Assembly (NCBI RefSeq): GCF_009674495.1
Contig: NZ_WKJN01000010.1
Location: 124,001-188,000, forward strand
DNA: 64,000 nucleotides
Reading direction: 5' to 3'
DNA from: Duganella alba
GTDB lineage: Bacteria; Pseudomonadota; Gammaproteobacteria; Burkholderiales; Burkholderiaceae_D
In this document: piece after piece, positions 63,926 to 64,000 of the stretch
Layout of the letters: each line of letters opens with the position of its first letter
How positions within the stretch are numbered: position 1 is the first letter of the stretch
Position numbers and translations under genes: made by a program
Notes under the pieces: model-generated
The model's database searches: none
Told to the model about the DNA's origin: nothing
What the model saw: the letters and a program-made list of their open reading frames with translations, nothing else

Positions 63926-64000
63926 ATGAAGGAGGGTAAGGAGGCTGCCTCGCGGCAGCCCCCTCCCCTAAGAACCGTACGTGCAAGTTTCCCCGCATAC
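63926..64000 (-). mobile_element. Group II intron, 3' end (domains V and VI), continues past the window
   Basis: On the minus strand the last 29-30 bases of the window read as a truncated domain V: GTATGCGGGGAAACTTGCAC followed by GTACGGTTC. With the GAGCC expected just outside the window it would be exactly 34 bases. Domain VI follows: a GC stem GGGGGCTGCC-GCGA-GGCAGCC with an unpaired A in CCTTACCC as branch-point candidate, and the intron would end in AT at the tRNA junction. The reverse transcriptase gene would lie beyond the window. Confidence 0.75.

Overview
The window is a GC-rich, densely coded beta-proteobacterial chromosome segment. Family content (TolC/rhodanese/Pcm cluster, many LysR regulators, TonB receptors paired with glycoside hydrolases, LytS/LytTR pair) and protein character suggest Oxalobacteraceae, of the Duganella/Massilia/Rugamonas type. 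That placement is inference from gene content, not a database match. No stretch longer than about 260 bp lacks a gene. No rRNA, CRISPR array or complete transposase was seen.

Layout. 1-6 kb: the 3' end of a gloA-like gene, two SDR oxidoreductases, then a minus-strand block of tolC, rhodanese and pcm, with a TetR regulator carrying its own palindromic operator. 5-22 kb: an accessory oxidoreductase/hydrolase region with five LysR regulators, several divergent from the enzymes they probably control (SnoaL-like protein; AKR/SRPBCC/DkgB; SDR/pirin/YkgJ). It also holds a serine hydrolase, a GH97 glycosidase, an M14 peptidase and an orphan binding protein. 22.3-34.4 kb: a two-armed glycan locus centred on uronic acids. 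The minus arm has a candidate polysaccharide lyase, a CHMI-type tautomerase, a GH2 with the glucuronidase NxKG motif and a GH3. The plus arm has uronate dehydrogenase, a GH105-DUF4861 fusion and a TonB receptor. The shared divergent promoter carries LacI-type operator palindromes. 34.6-37.3 kb: core genes uppP and recQ. 37.3-38.2 kb: an AT-richer BPSL0067/STY0301 pair that looks like an amidase effector and periplasmic immunity protein. 38-54 kb: mixed metabolism and regulation (AraC, DMT exporter, double FKBP lipoprotein, amidohydrolase, trmB, GH1 plus MFS sugar module, acyltransferase, LytS/LytTR, TorT-like and family 3 binding proteins, esterase).

54-58.4 kb: a second TonB receptor, divergent from a flavin-dependent halogenase-like protein. 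Between them lie four LacI-type operators at exactly 21-bp spacing. The same operator core occurs at the GH1 promoter about 12 kb away, so GH1, MFS, receptor and halogenase-like protein probably form one regulon. The cognate LacI regulator is not in the window. 58.4-63 kb: MFS, membrane proteins, an epoxide-hydrolase-like enzyme, a GFA protein, and an ohr/ohrR pair with twin operators.

63.0-64.0 kb: an AT-richer two-gene module (HNHP/JAMM-like protein plus small partner) ends directly at the 3' end of a tRNA-Gly gene on the minus strand. That tRNA sequence is interrupted in its variable-loop region by what looks like the 3' end (domains V and VI) of a group II intron running off the window. 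The group II intron in a tRNA gene, the phased operator array and the uronate locus with its unassigned candidate lyase are the most notable observations.
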